From the NCBI RefSeq assembly GCF_020097155.1, contig NZ_CP083691.1, positions 1,364,001 through 1,428,000 of the forward strand: DNA of 64,000 nt, written 5' to 3'. Below are positions 27,839 to 39,501 of this stretch, one piece after another. A program made the position numbers and the translations under genes. Every line of letters starts with the position of its first letter. The first letter of the stretch is position 1. This stretch comes from Micrococcus porci. GTDB lineage: Bacteria; Actinomycetota; Actinomycetes; Actinomycetales; Micrococcaceae. The notes below the pieces were generated by a model. It was given only the letters and a program-made list of their open reading frames with translations, ran no database searches and was not told where the DNA came from.

Positions 27839-27870
27839 TGTTCTGGCCACGGAACACGCTCCCCGTGTTC
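27838..27870. repeat. GTGTTC/GAACAC inverted repeats upstream of hpf
   Basis: GTGTTC (27838-27843), GAACAC (27852-27857) and GTGTTC (27865-27870) lie in a row in the 159-bp gap before hpf. They can form either of two hairpins, or a protein site. TAGTGT at 27836-27841 may be the hpf -10. Confidence 0.5.
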
Positions 27871-27997
27871 CCGTCCCGCCGACGGCAGGAAGGAGGCCCC
27901 GCCCTCTGACCGATGCGGGCCGTGCCGCGGACCGTCCGGCGAGGAGGCGACCTCCCCTCCGTTCCGGGACCTGAGTGAGCCGGATCAGGAGGACATC

Positions 27998-28678
27998 ATG
28001 ACCCTCGACGTCAGCTACATCGCCCGCGGCATCACCCTCTCGGACCGCTTCCGTGAGCACGTGGAGGAGCGCCTCGAGAAGATCGAGCCGCTCGCCGAGG
28101 GCGCCGAGACCCTCGAGGTCAAGGTCAGCCGCTCCTCGCACCACCGCCACTCCGACGAGGGCATGCGCGTCGAGCTGACCCTCCGGGGTGCCCGCGAGGT
28201 CGTGCGCGCCGAGGGCGATGCCGACGACAAGGCCGCCGCATTCGACGCCGCGCTGTCCCGGATCGCCGAGCGCCTGCGCCGCATGCGGGACCGCCGCAAG
28301 GACCGCCGCCACGGCAAGGGGAGCGCGGCCTCCCGCGGTGCGGGCGAGATCCCGTTCGTGCCGCCGCTGCCCGCCGTGGGCCAGGCGGACGCCCCCGCCG
28401 ACGAGGCGCCGGAGAGCGGCACGCCGGTGAGCATCCGGGCCAAGCGGTTCCCGGCCACGCCGATGTCCGTGGACCGGGCCGTGGACGCCATGGAGCTCGT
28501 CGGTCACGACTTCTACCTGTTCCAGGACGAGACCACCGGCGTGCCCTCCGTGGTGTACCGCCGCCGCGGCTGGTCCTACGGCGTCATCAGCCTGGACGAG
28601 TCCCTCCCGGCGCACCACGTCGCCCCCGTCGAGGGCGAGCGCGTCTACCAGGCGAGCCGGGAGGCCGACGCCGAGTGA
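27998..28678 (+). CDS. hpf: Long-form ribosome hibernation promoting factor
   Basis: A 226-aa dual-domain HPF. The N-terminal domain (about 1-100, [20 protein letters not shown]) binds in the 30S decoding region. A linker leads to the C-terminal dimerisation domain (about 165-222, [24 protein letters not shown]), which joins two 70S particles into 100S dimers. ATG has AGGAGG 6 nt upstream. A very strong hairpin directly after the stop suggests that the transcript ends here. Confidence 0.95.
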   Translation: MTLDVSYIARGITLSDRFREHVEERLEKIEPLAEGAETLEVKVSRSSHHRHSDEGMRVELTLRGAREVVRAEGDADDKAAAFDAALSRIAERLRRMRDRRKDRRHGKGSAASRGAGEIPFVPPLPAVGQADAPADEAPESGTPVSIRAKRFPATPMSVDRAVDAMELVGHDFYLFQDETTGVPSVVYRRRGWSYGVISLDESLPAHHVAPVEGERVYQASREADAE

Positions 28679-28695
28679 GCAGTCGGCGCGCCGCC

Positions 28696-28730
28696 ACGGC
28701 ACCGCCCGGGTCCGCCCCGGGCGGTGCCGT
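28696..28730 (+). terminator. Terminator of hpf
   Basis: A perfect 15-bp stem, ACGGCACCGCCCGGG with its complement, loop TCCGC, 17 bp after the hpf stop. It argues that the next gene starts beyond it. Confidence 0.8.
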
Positions 28731-28734
28731 CCCC

Positions 28735-30036
28735 GTGTGGTCGGCATCCCGTGCCCGCCGCGTCGTCCTGGGCGCGCAGGGCCTCGCCGGACCGCGGCCG
28801 GCCGCGAGCGCGCGGCGGGTGGCCGGCGTCGCCGCGCGCCTCGGCGTGGTGCAGGTGGACTCGGTGGACGTGCTCGCCCGCGCCCACCTGATGCCGTTCC
28901 ACTCCCGCCTGGAGGACGTGGACCCGGCCCACGTCGCCGCCCTCACCGAGGGCCGCGGCCGGCGCTTCACGGAGGCCTGGGCGCACGAGGCCTCGATCGT
29001 GCCCGCGACGTCCCGCGCGGCGCTCACCCTCCTGCAGGGCCGGCGCTGGCCGCTCGCCACGGCGCTGCCCGAGGACCGCCGCACCGCCGCGGCGGCGGAC
29101 ATCCGGGCCCTGCTGGCGGCGCACGGGCCGCTGACGGCGCGCGAGGTGCGCGACCGGCGCGCCTCGCCCTGCGGGCCCGGGACCTCCTGGGGGTGGAACT
29201 GGTCCGAGGACAAGCGGGTCCTCGAGCATCTCTTCGCCGAGGGCTCCCTGGCCTCCGCCGGCCGCACCGCCTCCTTCGAGCGCCGCTATGCCCTTCCCGA
29301 GCTGCTCTGGCCTCAGGGGGAGAGCGGGCGGGCCCCGGTGCCGCCGGAGCCCGCCGCCGGCGGCGACGCCCGGCTCGCCGCCGCCCTCCAGCTCACCCGG
29401 ATCGCCCTGCGCGCCCAGGGGGTGGGGGTCGCCGACGAGATCGCCGACCACCACCGCGCCCCCGTGACGCTGACCCGGCGGGCGCTGGAGGTCCTCGCCG
29501 ACCGCGGCGAGGCGCTCGAGGTCCGCCTGGACCTCGGCGGGACCCGCCCCGTGCCCGCCTGGGCGGACCCGACGGCGCGCACCCCGCGCCGCGCGGGGGC
29601 GTGCACGCTGCTGAACCCCTTCGACCCGGCCGTCTTCCACCGCCCACGCGTGGAGCGGCTCTTCGGTGTGCGCTACCGGCTGGGGATCTACACCCCGGTG
29701 GACCGTCGCGTGCGCGGCTACTACCCGCTGCTCCTCCTGCAGGGGGAGCGCCTCACCGCGCAGGCGGACCTCGGGGCCGTCCGCCGCGGGCCGGATCCCC
29801 GGCTCGAGCTGCGCGGCGCCTGGTCCGAGGACCCCGCGGCGCACCCGGGCCCGGCCGGGCCGGCCCCGACCCCGGACGAGGTGGCCGACGCCCTCGCCGA
29901 GGAGGCGCTGCGCGCCGCGCGCTGGCGCGGACTGCCGCGCGTCGTGGTGCCCGAGGGCGCCCCCGGAGACCTGACGCCGCGCGTGCGGCGGGCGCTGCTG
30001 GAGCGCGACGGCGGCCGCGTGCCGCCCGGACCGTAG
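28735..30036 (+). CDS. YcaQ/AlkX-type winged-helix DNA glycosylase
   Basis: HTH_42/YcaQ-family protein (433 aa) related to glycosylases that unhook interstrand crosslinks. The QxD-type catalytic motif is visible in [21 protein letters not shown]. Winged-helix segments follow ([13 protein letters not shown] and [13 protein letters not shown]), as does the family motif near [18 protein letters not shown] at 28675 overlapping the hpf stop could add 20 residues. I prefer GTG 28735 because the hpf terminator would otherwise lie in the coding region and because [16 protein letters not shown] matches the family start. Confidence 0.82.
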   Translation: MWSASRARRVVLGAQGLAGPRPAASARRVAGVAARLGVVQVDSVDVLARAHLMPFHSRLEDVDPAHVAALTEGRGRRFTEAWAHEASIVPATSRAALTLLQGRRWPLATALPEDRRTAAAADIRALLAAHGPLTAREVRDRRASPCGPGTSWGWNWSEDKRVLEHLFAEGSLASAGRTASFERRYALPELLWPQGESGRAPVPPEPAAGGDARLAAALQLTRIALRAQGVGVADEIADHHRAPVTLTRRALEVLADRGEALEVRLDLGGTRPVPAWADPTARTPRRAGACTLLNPFDPAVFHRPRVERLFGVRYRLGIYTPVDRRVRGYYPLLLLQGERLTAQADLGAVRRGPDPRLELRGAWSEDPAAHPGPAGPAPTPDEVADALAEEALRAARWRGLPRVVVPEGAPGDLTPRVRRALLERDGGRVPPGP

Positions 30037-30039
30037 ACT
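30034..30039 (+). promoter_or_regulatory. -10 element of secA
   Basis: TAGACT overlapping the TAG stop of the preceding gene. The predicted leader before the secA GTG at 30123 is about 77 nt. Confidence 0.5.
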
Positions 30040-30122
30040 GTCGGGACGACCGCGTACGGGTCCGCCGGGGCCGCCGTCGAGCGCCGACGACCGGGCCACA
30101 CCGCCAAGGGAGCAGAGAACCA

Positions 30123-32864
<2,742 letters not shown>

Positions 32865-32898
32865 GCCCGGCGCCGGGGGACCCCCGGCGGACAGCGGA

Positions 32899-32941
32899 GG
32901 AGGCCGGGGCCGACGTCGTCATGACGCCGGCCCCGGCCTCC
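32899..32941. terminator. Bidirectional terminator after secA
   Basis: A 14-bp perfect stem, GGAGGCCGGGGCCG with its complement, and a 15-nt loop, between the convergent secA and Rv3235-like genes. Confidence 0.8.
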
Positions 32942-32967
32942 GCCGGCTCCGCGGTCCACCGGCCCGG

Positions 32968-33480
32968 TCAGCCGATCTCGAGGTGCGTCACCTTCCAGCG
33001 GCTCAGGCGGCGCTCGATGCGCAGGGCGACCGCTCGGGCCCGCCCGGCCACGAGCACGGTGGCGCTGGCCTCCACCGCCCCGGGGCGCACCGCGCAGACC
33101 CGGGCCCCCACCGGCCGCGGGGCCGAGCCGGACGGCGGGCGTGTGCCCGTCCGCTCGAGCAGGTCGACGCGGCGGCACATCTTCTCGTAGGTCTCGGGCG
33201 CCAGCCAGCCGGCGAGGTCTCGCACGGGGCGACGTCCGGCCTCGGTCTCCACGCACGCCACCGCGACCACGGCGGCGAGCGAGCGCAGTCGGCGCAGCTC
33301 CTCCCGGTCGTCCTCCTGCTCTGCGCGCCGGACCAGGTCCTCCCCGGTGGGCACCGCCGACATGCGGCGGGCGGGGCCGCGCAACAGGGCGGACTCGGTG
33401 TCGCGCCGGGAGGGGGCCGTTCGGGAGACGGGACGGGGGCGGGTCGGTCCGTGGGCGAGGGCGGGGGCGAGCGTGGTCAT
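32968..33480 (-). CDS. Rv3235 family protein
   Basis: A 170-aa small cytoplasmic protein of the Rv3235 family (function unknown). The conserved core LRSLAAVVAVACVETEAGRRPVRDLAGWLAPETYEKM is followed by a beta-rich end (ASATVLVAGRARAVALRIER, SRWKVTHLEIG). ATG at 33480 is chosen for its strong AGGAGG 7 nt upstream. An ATG at 33564, overlapping the stop of the LysM gene, could add 28 residues. Rv3235 lies near secA1 in M. tuberculosis, so position as well as sequence supports the name. Confidence 0.78.
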   Translation of the reverse strand: MTTLAPALAHGPTRPRPVSRTAPSRRDTESALLRGPARRMSAVPTGEDLVRRAEQEDDREELRRLRSLAAVVAVACVETEAGRRPVRDLAGWLAPETYEKMCRRVDLLERTGTRPPSGSAPRPVGARVCAVRPGAVEASATVLVAGRARAVALRIERRLSRWKVTHLEIG

Positions 33481-33560
33481 GGGGTCCTCCTGTGCGGGGC
33501 GGTGTGCGGGTCGGTCGGCGGACGTGCGGATCATCGTGCGGTCGGCGCGGACGGAGTGCG

Positions 33561-34310
33561 TCATGGGGTGCCGCCTCGCTGGACGTGCGGGGTGAAGTCG
33601 GGGGCGGTCAGGACCGTCCCGGGGAGGATGAGGTTCGGGTCCTCGCCGATGAGGTCCCGGTTGTGCCTGTGCCACTCCCGCCACCGCCGGTCGACCTCGC
33701 GCGGGGTGGCGTCCGGGCCCAGCTCGTCTGCTGCGATGTCCCACAGGCAGTCCCCGGCCCGCACGGTGACGGTGGGACGGTCCCCCGTGTCACGCGGGGC
33801 GGCGGGGGAGCCCGGCTGCGGCGTCGGCGGGGCGCCAGGCGTCCAGGCGGCGTCCGGCAGCGTCGGGGAGGCGGCGGCCGACGTCCACGACGCGTCCACC
33901 ACGGCGGCCGACGGCGCGGGAGGGGCGTCCGCCCAGGCCGCCGGGGCCGCGAGCAGCTGCGCGCCCAGCACCGCCGCGCCGGCGCGGCGCAGCAGGGCGG
34001 GGGTCATCCGCTCGCCCAGACGAGACCAGCCGCGGTGCCCCGTGCGTCGGCCCAGGGCCAGTGCCGCGAGGCCGAGGAGACCCAGGGCCCACCAGGCCGC
34101 GAGTGCGAGTCCGAGACCGGCGGCGCCGAGGCCGAGGGCCCGACCGAGCGCCGCGTCCGGGGTGGGTGCGGCCGGTCCCAGCAGCGTGGCGGCGGCCCAG
34201 CCGAGGGCCGGCACGGCCGCGGCCAGCACCGCCAGCGCGGCGACGTCGAGGGCCGAGGCGCGCGGGGCGTGGACCCCTGCGGCGGGCGGCTGTGATGCGA
34301 CGAATGACAT
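33561..34310 (-). CDS. LysM-domain membrane protein
   Basis: A 249-aa protein with three or four N-terminal hydrophobic segments (about 22-45, 55-85 and 105-125), a Pro/Ala-rich linker and a C-terminal LysM-like domain (about 180-240: [18 protein letters not shown] to [10 protein letters not shown]). It probably faces peptidoglycan from the membrane. ATG at 34310 follows GGAGGGGACC. The following Rv3235-like gene is on the same strand. Upstream lies a short AT-richer stretch (34381-34430), the likely promoter region. Confidence 0.8.
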   Translation of the reverse strand: MSFVASQPPAAGVHAPRASALDVAALAVLAAAVPALGWAAATLLGPAAPTPDAALGRALGLGAAGLGLALAAWWALGLLGLAALALGRRTGHRGWSRLGERMTPALLRRAGAAVLGAQLLAAPAAWADAPPAPSAAVVDASWTSAAASPTLPDAAWTPGAPPTPQPGSPAAPRDTGDRPTVTVRAGDCLWDIAADELGPDATPREVDRRWREWHRHNRDLIGEDPNLILPGTVLTAPDFTPHVQRGGTP

Positions 34311-34460
34311 GGTCCCCTCCGACCGTCGTCTGGACGGCTCCCGTGCCGTCGTGAACGTTCTGTCCTGAAGTGAACCGTACGGGTCGGATGGTTGTCAATG
34401 TTGTCGTTTGATGATGTTCGATGTGCCTCGATGGCCCGACGGCGGTGCGGGAGGTCGGAC

Positions 34461-34466
34461 TAGTCT
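34461..34466 (+). promoter_or_regulatory. -10 element of the hypothetical gene at 34473
   Basis: TAGTCT, 6 nt, ATG at 34473; leaderless layout. Confidence 0.55.
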
Positions 34467-34472
34467 GTGCGC

Positions 34473-35036
34473 ATGCGATGGGACGGGCTGTTCGAGGACC
34501 TGGAGGCGCGCTGGTCCGCGCTGGAGTGGGACGCGACGCGCGCCGAGGCCGCCGAGCTGACCCGGGGGGAGTGGGCGGCGCTCACGCTCGAGGAGCGGCT
34601 CCGCGGCGCGCGGGGCGAGACGGTGCGCCTGCACCTGGTCTGGGGGGAGCACCGCGACGTCCGCCTCGGGACGGTCGGCGACGGATGGGTGTCCGTGAAC
34701 GCCGCCGCGGCCGACTCCCTGCTGGTGCCCCTGACGTCCGTCGTCGCCTGGGAGGGGCCACTGGGCGCGGCGAGCACCGCGCCCGAGGGCGTGCGCTCCC
34801 GGCCCGGCCTCCCCGCGGCGCTGCGTCAGCTGGCGCGGGCGCGCGCGGCGGTGCGGGTCGTGGCGGGGAACGGCGTCGAGCTGGGGGAGGGGACGATCGA
34901 CAGGGTGGGCCGGGACCACGTGGACCTGGCCCGGCACCCGCGCGACGAGGCGCGGCGCGCGGGGCAGGTGCGGGGCCGGCTCGTCGTGCCGCTGGCCGCC
35001 CTGGGCCTGGTCGCGACGCCGGGCCCCCTCGGCTGA
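34473..35036 (+). CDS. Conserved hypothetical protein
   Basis: A 187-aa soluble protein I cannot assign. It starts MRWDGLFEDLEARWSALEWD and contains two similar beta-rich modules (VRLHLVWGEHRDVRLGTVGDGWVSV and AAVRVVAGNGVELGEGTIDRVGRDHVDL), like small barrel domains. No signal peptide or membrane segment. The start is set by the -10 TAGTCT 6 nt before ATG; a GTG two codons earlier is possible. It lies divergent from the LysM gene and convergent with the HTH gene. Confidence 0.72.
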   Translation: MRWDGLFEDLEARWSALEWDATRAEAAELTRGEWAALTLEERLRGARGETVRLHLVWGEHRDVRLGTVGDGWVSVNAAAADSLLVPLTSVVAWEGPLGAASTAPEGVRSRPGLPAALRQLARARAAVRVVAGNGVELGEGTIDRVGRDHVDLARHPRDEARRAGQVRGRLVVPLAALGLVATPGPLG

Positions 35037-35054
35037 GGCTCCGCGGCCGCGTGC

Positions 35055-35282
35055 TCAGGCGCCGTGCCCGGCGTCCTCGCGCGTCCGCTCGGCCACGCGG
35101 GAGCGGGTCAGCTCGCGCTGCCGCTCGACGTACTCGTCCAACCAGCCGGCCTCGATGCGCCACTGGCCCCGGCCGCCCACCTGGATCGCCTGGAGCTGCC
35201 CGGTGCGCACCAGGGTCCGGGCCTGGCCGACGGAGACGTTCAGCACCTCGGCGACGTCGGTGAGGGTCAGGAACTGCGGCAC
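35055..35282 (-). CDS. BldC/excisionase-like helix-turn-helix protein
   Basis: A 75-aa MerR-type HTH protein without an effector domain: FLTLTDVAEVLNVSVGQART for the HTH and QLQAIQVGGRGQWRIEAGWLDEYVE for the wing and final helix. This resembles BldC-type developmental regulators and phage excisionases; with no phage genes near, BldC-like is more likely. The GTG start follows GGAGG. It is divergent from the SAF and CpaE-like genes and could regulate them. Confidence 0.8.
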   Translation of the reverse strand: MPQFLTLTDVAEVLNVSVGQARTLVRTGQLQAIQVGGRGQWRIEAGWLDEYVERQRELTRSRVAERTREDAGHGA

Positions 35283-35504
35283 GGGTCCTCCAGGGTCGAG
35301 ACGGGGCGGCCGCCGGGCGGCCGGTCCCCACCATTCAACCGTGTCCCAGGCCTCCGTGCCTCCCCTGTCCACAGGGTGGGGGGCCCTACGCTGGATGCGC
35401 GCCCGGCCTGGCTACCCTGGGACGCACGCGGAGGGTGCGGCGCTGACGGGGCGCTCGGCTCCGCGTGGCCCGTCGTCGCGGGCTCCACGAAGGGGGGACC
35501 TCTC

Positions 35505-36152
35505 ATGACCACCGATCCGACCGCGCCCGCCGAGGGGGCACGACTGCGCCGCCCCCGCTGGCGCGACCCCCGTCTGCTCGTGGGGCTCGTGCTCGTGCTC
35601 GCCTCCCTGGCCGGGGTGACGGCGATCGTCGCCGGTGCTCAGCGGACGCAGACGTACTGGGCGGCCGCCCGCGACCTCGCGCCGGGGGCTCCCGTTCCCG
35701 CGGATGCGTTCGTCCCCGTGGACGCCAACCTCGCCGACGCCGCGGGACACTACCTCCGGGCGGATGCCCCGGCCCCGGCGGGCAAGGTCGTCGGCGCGGT
35801 CGTGCGGGCCGGGGAGCTGGTGCCCGCGGACGCCCTGGCGGACGTGGACCCGCAGCGCCGCCGCCCCGTGGGGGTGCAGCTGGCCGAGCCGCTGCCCGCC
35901 GGCACGTCCGCGGGGGACCGCGTCGACGTGTGGGTCGCCGCCCGGCAGGATGACGGGCGGGACTACGAGGCACCCCGACGGATCGCCGAGGGCCTCGAGA
36001 TCTCCGAGCTGACGGAGGCCGAGGGCGGCTTCGGCACCGGCGCCACGACGCGCCTGCAGCTGATGGCGGGCGAGGACGTGCTCGCGCAGCTGCTGGACGC
36101 CAAGGTCTCCGAGGCGCGCATCACCGTGGTCCCCGCCCTCGGGGAGGGCTGA
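35505..36152 (+). CDS. SAF-domain membrane protein (CpaB/RcpC-like)
   Basis: A 215-aa protein with one N-terminal membrane helix (about 25-45) and an SAF domain starting TYWAAARDLAPGAPVPADAFV, as in CpaB proteins of Flp/Tad pilus systems. Its C-terminal part resembles the outer segment of CpaB (DRVDVWVAARQDDG). ATG with AGGGGGG upstream. The CpaE-like gene follows after one base. No TadA, pilin or secretin gene is in the window, so it may be an orphan pair or serve a locus elsewhere. Confidence 0.78.
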   Translation: MTTDPTAPAEGARLRRPRWRDPRLLVGLVLVLASLAGVTAIVAGAQRTQTYWAAARDLAPGAPVPADAFVPVDANLADAAGHYLRADAPAPAGKVVGAVVRAGELVPADALADVDPQRRRPVGVQLAEPLPAGTSAGDRVDVWVAARQDDGRDYEAPRRIAEGLEISELTEAEGGFGTGATTRLQLMAGEDVLAQLLDAKVSEARITVVPALGEG

Positions 36153-36153
36153 C

Positions 36154-37752
36154 GTGCGCGTCGCGCTGGCCACCACGCTGATGCCCGGCCGGGACCACGT
36201 GGGACCCCTGGAGCAGGCCCAGGCCGAGGTCACGGTCGTCCGCCGTGCCGAGGACCTCGCCGAGCTCCTCGCCGCAGCCCGGTCGGGACTGGTCGACGCC
36301 GTGCTCGTGGCGGGTGACCTGAGCGCCCTCGCGCGGGGCTTCGTCGACGAGGTCCGCGAGGCGCCGCGGCCCGTGGCCGTGGTCGCCATGGGCGAAGTGC
36401 GGGCCGAGCGCGAGCGGGTCCGCACCCTCGGCGTCCCCTGTCTCTCCGCCGACGCCGACCCGCTGGCCCTGGCGGCCGCGGTCCAGTCGGCCGTCCGGGC
36501 CCGTCTGACGGGCGCGCGTCCGGAGCTGGGCTCGGAGACGCCCCCGGCGGATCCTCCCGCGCCCGCACCCGGCACCCCGGACGGCGGCGACCCCGAGGCG
36601 GTCCGCGTGGCCGCCGTCCGGGACCGCGAGGGCACCCCACGCCTCCCGGAGCCGAACCCCGTGCGCGTGGACGCCCTGGCCGCGAGCGAGGTCGACGCGC
36701 TCTTCACCGAGGAGACGTCCCCTGTCGCCGCCGCGGACGAGGCGGGGCCGGCGTCGCCGGACGCGGCCGGACCGGACGCCGTCACGGCGTCGCCGGCCGA
36801 CACGGCGCCCGAGGACGGCCCCGAGGGCGGCCCCGAACGGGGGCGGACAGGTCGGACCGTCGCGGTCTGGGGGCCCACCGGCGCGCCCGGGCGCACCACG
36901 GTCGCCGTCAACCTGGCGGCCGAGTCCGCCGTCGCGGGACTGCGCACCCTGCTCGTAGACCTGGACACCTACGGCCCGTCCGTCGGGGTGCACCTGGGGC
37001 TGACGGAGGAGACGGCGGGGCTGGCCCGCGCCGTCCACCGCGCGGAGCGCGGCAGCGTCACACGGGAGGACCTCGTGGACGCGGCCGTCCGGGTGCGGGT
37101 CGCCGGCGGCGACCTGGACGTCCTCACCGGGCTCACCCGGCCCGACCGGTGGCCCGAGGTGCGCCCGGGCGCGCTGCGGGAGGTCCTCCAGGCCGCCCGC
37201 GACGGCTGGGACCGGGTGGTCCTGGACCTCGGGTTCTGCGTCGAGGAGGACGAGGAGCTCTCCTTCGACGTCCCCGCCCCGCAGCGCAACGGCGCCACCC
37301 TCGCCGGCCTCGCCGCCGCGGACCGGGTGCTCGTGGTCGGGGGTGCCGACGCGGTGGCCATGCCCCGCCTGCTGCGCGCCGTGGAGGCCCTGCCGGCGGG
37401 TGTCGAGCAGGACCGCGTCCGGGTCGTCGTCAACCGGGTGCGGCCGCAGGCCTCCGGGGTGGCCCCGCAGGCCCAGGTGGCGGGCGTCTGGGAGCGGTAC
37501 GGCCCGCCGATCCCGCTCGTCGCCCAGCTCCCCTGGGACCCGGGTGCGGCCGACCGGGCGCTGCTGGGCGGCCAGGTCCTCGCGGAGGCGGCCCCGGGCA
37601 GCGCGCTGCGCGCCGCCGTCCTCGAGCTGGCCCGCCTGGACCCGGCGGTGGCGGCCCGCACGCAGAGCGCGGGCAGGGGTCGTCGGCCGGCCGTGCGCGG
37701 CCTGCGTCGTAGGCTGGCCCCATGGTCAGCACCATCGCCTCGGACCCCCTGA
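36154..37752 (+). CDS. CpaE/MinD-like P-loop protein
   Basis: A 532-aa protein. An N-terminal receiver-like domain (about 1-115), a Pro/Ala/Asp-rich linker and a ParA/MinD-type domain from about 230. The nucleotide loop reads GPTGAPGRTTVAVNLA: both lysines of the usual deviant Walker A are missing, one replaced by Arg. LLVDLDTYGPSVGVHLGL and the VVLDLGF segment match motifs A' and B. It probably positions a surface or pilus-like complex with the SAF protein; ATP hydrolysis is uncertain. GTG start one base after the SAF stop. The pdtaS promoter lies in its 3' end. Confidence 0.78.
   Translation: MRVALATTLMPGRDHVGPLEQAQAEVTVVRRAEDLAELLAAARSGLVDAVLVAGDLSALARGFVDEVREAPRPVAVVAMGEVRAERERVRTLGVPCLSADADPLALAAAVQSAVRARLTGARPELGSETPPADPPAPAPGTPDGGDPEAVRVAAVRDREGTPRLPEPNPVRVDALAASEVDALFTEETSPVAAADEAGPASPDAAGPDAVTASPADTAPEDGPEGGPERGRTGRTVAVWGPTGAPGRTTVAVNLAAESAVAGLRTLLVDLDTYGPSVGVHLGLTEETAGLARAVHRAERGSVTREDLVDAAVRVRVAGGDLDVLTGLTRPDRWPEVRPGALREVLQAARDGWDRVVLDLGFCVEEDEELSFDVPAPQRNGATLAGLAAADRVLVVGGADAVAMPRLLRAVEALPAGVEQDRVRVVVNRVRPQASGVAPQAQVAGVWERYGPPIPLVAQLPWDPGAADRALLGGQVLAEAAPGSALRAAVLELARLDPAVAARTQSAGRGRRPAVRGLRRRLAPWSAPSPRTP
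37710..37715 (+). promoter_or_regulatory. -10 element of pdtaS
   Basis: TAGGCT inside the end of the CpaE-like gene, 6 nt before the ATG at 37722; leaderless layout. Confidence 0.55.
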
Positions 37753-39224
37753 ACACGCACCCCGACCTGGGCGCGGAGGACCGGGCGTGGCTCCAGCAGC
37801 TCGTGGGGGACTGGCAGCTGATCGCGGACCTCGCGCTGGCCGACCTCGTGCTCTGGTGCCCGCTGCCCGTGGAGGTCGACGGCACGGGCCACCTGGCCAT
37901 GGCGCAGGTGCGGCCTTTCACTGCGCCCACGCTGTTCCACCGGGACATCGTGGGCTCGCGGGCGCGTGCCGACCTCCGCGCCCTCGTGGACCGCGTGTGG
38001 GCCGCCGGGGCGCCGGCGGACGGCACGGGCCCGCTCGTGGAGCCCGGCGCCACGCTGAAGGTGCGGCTGTGGCCCGTCGTGCGGGCCGGGCGGGTGGTGG
38101 GCGTGGTGAGCGCCCACGAGGACCCCCGCACCCGCCCCGCGCGCTCGGCGGTGGAGGACAACTACCGCACCAGCGCTGACACGCTGCTGGACATGGTTCA
38201 GCACGGCCGCTGGCCGAACCCCGAGGACCCGCCGGCGTACTGGATCGGCGGGACCCCGCGCGTCGGCGACGGCCTGGTGGTCCTCGGCGACGATTCGCGG
38301 GCCACCTTCACCAGCCCGAACGCGGTCTCCGCGCTCCGTCGACTGGGCCTGCCCACGACCCTGGCCGGCCACTCGCTCACCGAGCTGCTCGGGGGCACCG
38401 AGGCCGCCCGCCGGCCGGTGGAGGAGGGCTCCTGGGCCATGCTCAACGGCCAGCGCGCCGGGCGCACAGAGGTCCAGGCCAACGGTGCGACGCTCACGGT
38501 TCGCTCCGTGCCGCTGCGGAACCGGGACGGCTGGTGCGGGGCCCTGATCATGCTGCGCGACGTCACCGAGCTGCGCCGTCAGGAGCAGCGGCTGATCAGC
38601 AAGGACGCCACCATCCGCGAGATCCACCACCGGGTGAAGAACAACCTGCAGACCGTGGGGTCGCTGCTGCGCATGCAGGCCCGGCGCTCGGACTCCCCGG
38701 AGACCGGGCGGGCCCTGCGCCAGGCGATGCAGCGGGTGGACACCATCGCCCTCGTCCATCAGACGCTGAGCGAGCAGATCGACGCCCAGCTCTCCGTGGA
38801 CGCGCTGATGGCCCGCCAGTTCCGCCTGGCCGTGGAGGTTGCGGGCGACGGGCGGCCGCTGGGCACCCGGGTCGAGGGCACCTTCGGAGAGCTCGCGTCG
38901 CACGTCGTAACCTCGGTCGCCCTCGTGCTCAACGAGCTGGCCACGAACGCCGTGGAGCACGGCACCGGCGAGGAGGGGGGAGTCGTCTCGCTCCAGGCGC
39001 ACCGGGAGGACACCCCCGCCGGCGACGTCCTGGTGTTCAGCGTGACCGACGGCGCGTCCGTGGAAGACGGTCCGGGAGAGGGGTTCGTCCCCCAGCCTGC
39101 GCCGAACGGCCTGGGCCTGCGGATCGTGCACTCGTTGGTCGAGGGGGACCTGCGCGGGTCCATCCAGTGGCGGCGGATGCCCGACGGCGGCACCCGGGTG
39201 ACGGTGCGCCTGCCGGTGGAGTGA
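37722..39224 (+). CDS. pdtaS: PdtaS-type sensor histidine kinase
   Basis: A 500-aa soluble kinase with an N-terminal GAF-type domain (about 1-150), a PAS domain (about 170-285), a HisKA_2 box REIHHRVKNNLQTV with His302/His303, and a HATPase domain (VLNELATNAVEHG, GLGLRIVHSLV). PdtaS phosphorylates the RNA-binding antiterminator PdtaR, encoded elsewhere. The whiB1-like gene lies convergent 28 bp away; the same pairing exists in M. tuberculosis (Rv3219/Rv3220c, from memory), strengthening both names. Confidence 0.92.
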   Translation: MVSTIASDPLNTHPDLGAEDRAWLQQLVGDWQLIADLALADLVLWCPLPVEVDGTGHLAMAQVRPFTAPTLFHRDIVGSRARADLRALVDRVWAAGAPADGTGPLVEPGATLKVRLWPVVRAGRVVGVVSAHEDPRTRPARSAVEDNYRTSADTLLDMVQHGRWPNPEDPPAYWIGGTPRVGDGLVVLGDDSRATFTSPNAVSALRRLGLPTTLAGHSLTELLGGTEAARRPVEEGSWAMLNGQRAGRTEVQANGATLTVRSVPLRNRDGWCGALIMLRDVTELRRQEQRLISKDATIREIHHRVKNNLQTVGSLLRMQARRSDSPETGRALRQAMQRVDTIALVHQTLSEQIDAQLSVDALMARQFRLAVEVAGDGRPLGTRVEGTFGELASHVVTSVALVLNELATNAVEHGTGEEGGVVSLQAHREDTPAGDVLVFSVTDGASVEDGPGEGFVPQPAPNGLGLRIVHSLVEGDLRGSIQWRRMPDGGTRVTVRLPVE

Positions 39225-39252
39225 GGGTCGCCCGCGGCGGACGCGGGCCGGG

Positions 39253-39501
39253 TCAGGAGGCGCGCCGGGCGCGCGCGGCGCGGCGCTTCATGGCGCGGCG
39301 CTCGTCCTCGCTCATGCCGCCCCAGACGCCGGAGTCCTGGCCGGACTCCATGGCCCACTTGAGGCACGTGTCGATGACCTCGCAGGTGCGGCACACGGCC
39401 TTGGCCTCCTCGATCTGCAGGAGGGCCGGGCCCGTGTTGCCGACGGGGAAGAACAGCTCGGGGTCCTTGTCGAGGCAGGCTGCCTTGCTGCGCCAGTCCA
39501 T
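39253..39501 (-). CDS. whiB1: WhiB-family Fe-S regulator, WhiB1-like
   Basis: An 82-aa protein with the four cluster cysteines Cys9, Cys37, Cys40 and Cys46 (CRTCEVIDTC), the turn GVWGG (58-62) and a basic end KRRAARARRA. The [4Fe-4S] form binds the primary sigma factor; nitric oxide converts it to a DNA-binding form in M. tuberculosis. ATG 39501 with AGGAAG 11 nt upstream; a GTG four codons earlier is possible. Its 200-bp leader region holds an 18-bp palindrome and, further up, PHO-box-like repeats. Confidence 0.93.
   Translation of the reverse strand: MDWRSKAACLDKDPELFFPVGNTGPALLQIEEAKAVCRTCEVIDTCLKWAMESGQDSGVWGGMSEDERRAMKRRAARARRAS

Noticed and set aside
27852..27870. GAAC...GTTC ahead of hpf as an SOS box
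   Set aside because: The spacing is 11 bases rather than the 4 required by actinobacterial LexA.
28737..30122. Extension of secA upstream by about 460 codons
   Set aside because: Open only because of GC bias; it lies in the wrong frame over the YcaQ-type gene, and SecA's conserved N-terminus begins at 30123 with a ribosome-binding site.
34351..34376. Pair of GTGAAC units ahead of the LysM gene as a PHO box
   Set aside because: The units are 20 bp apart instead of 11 and the rest of the core does not match.
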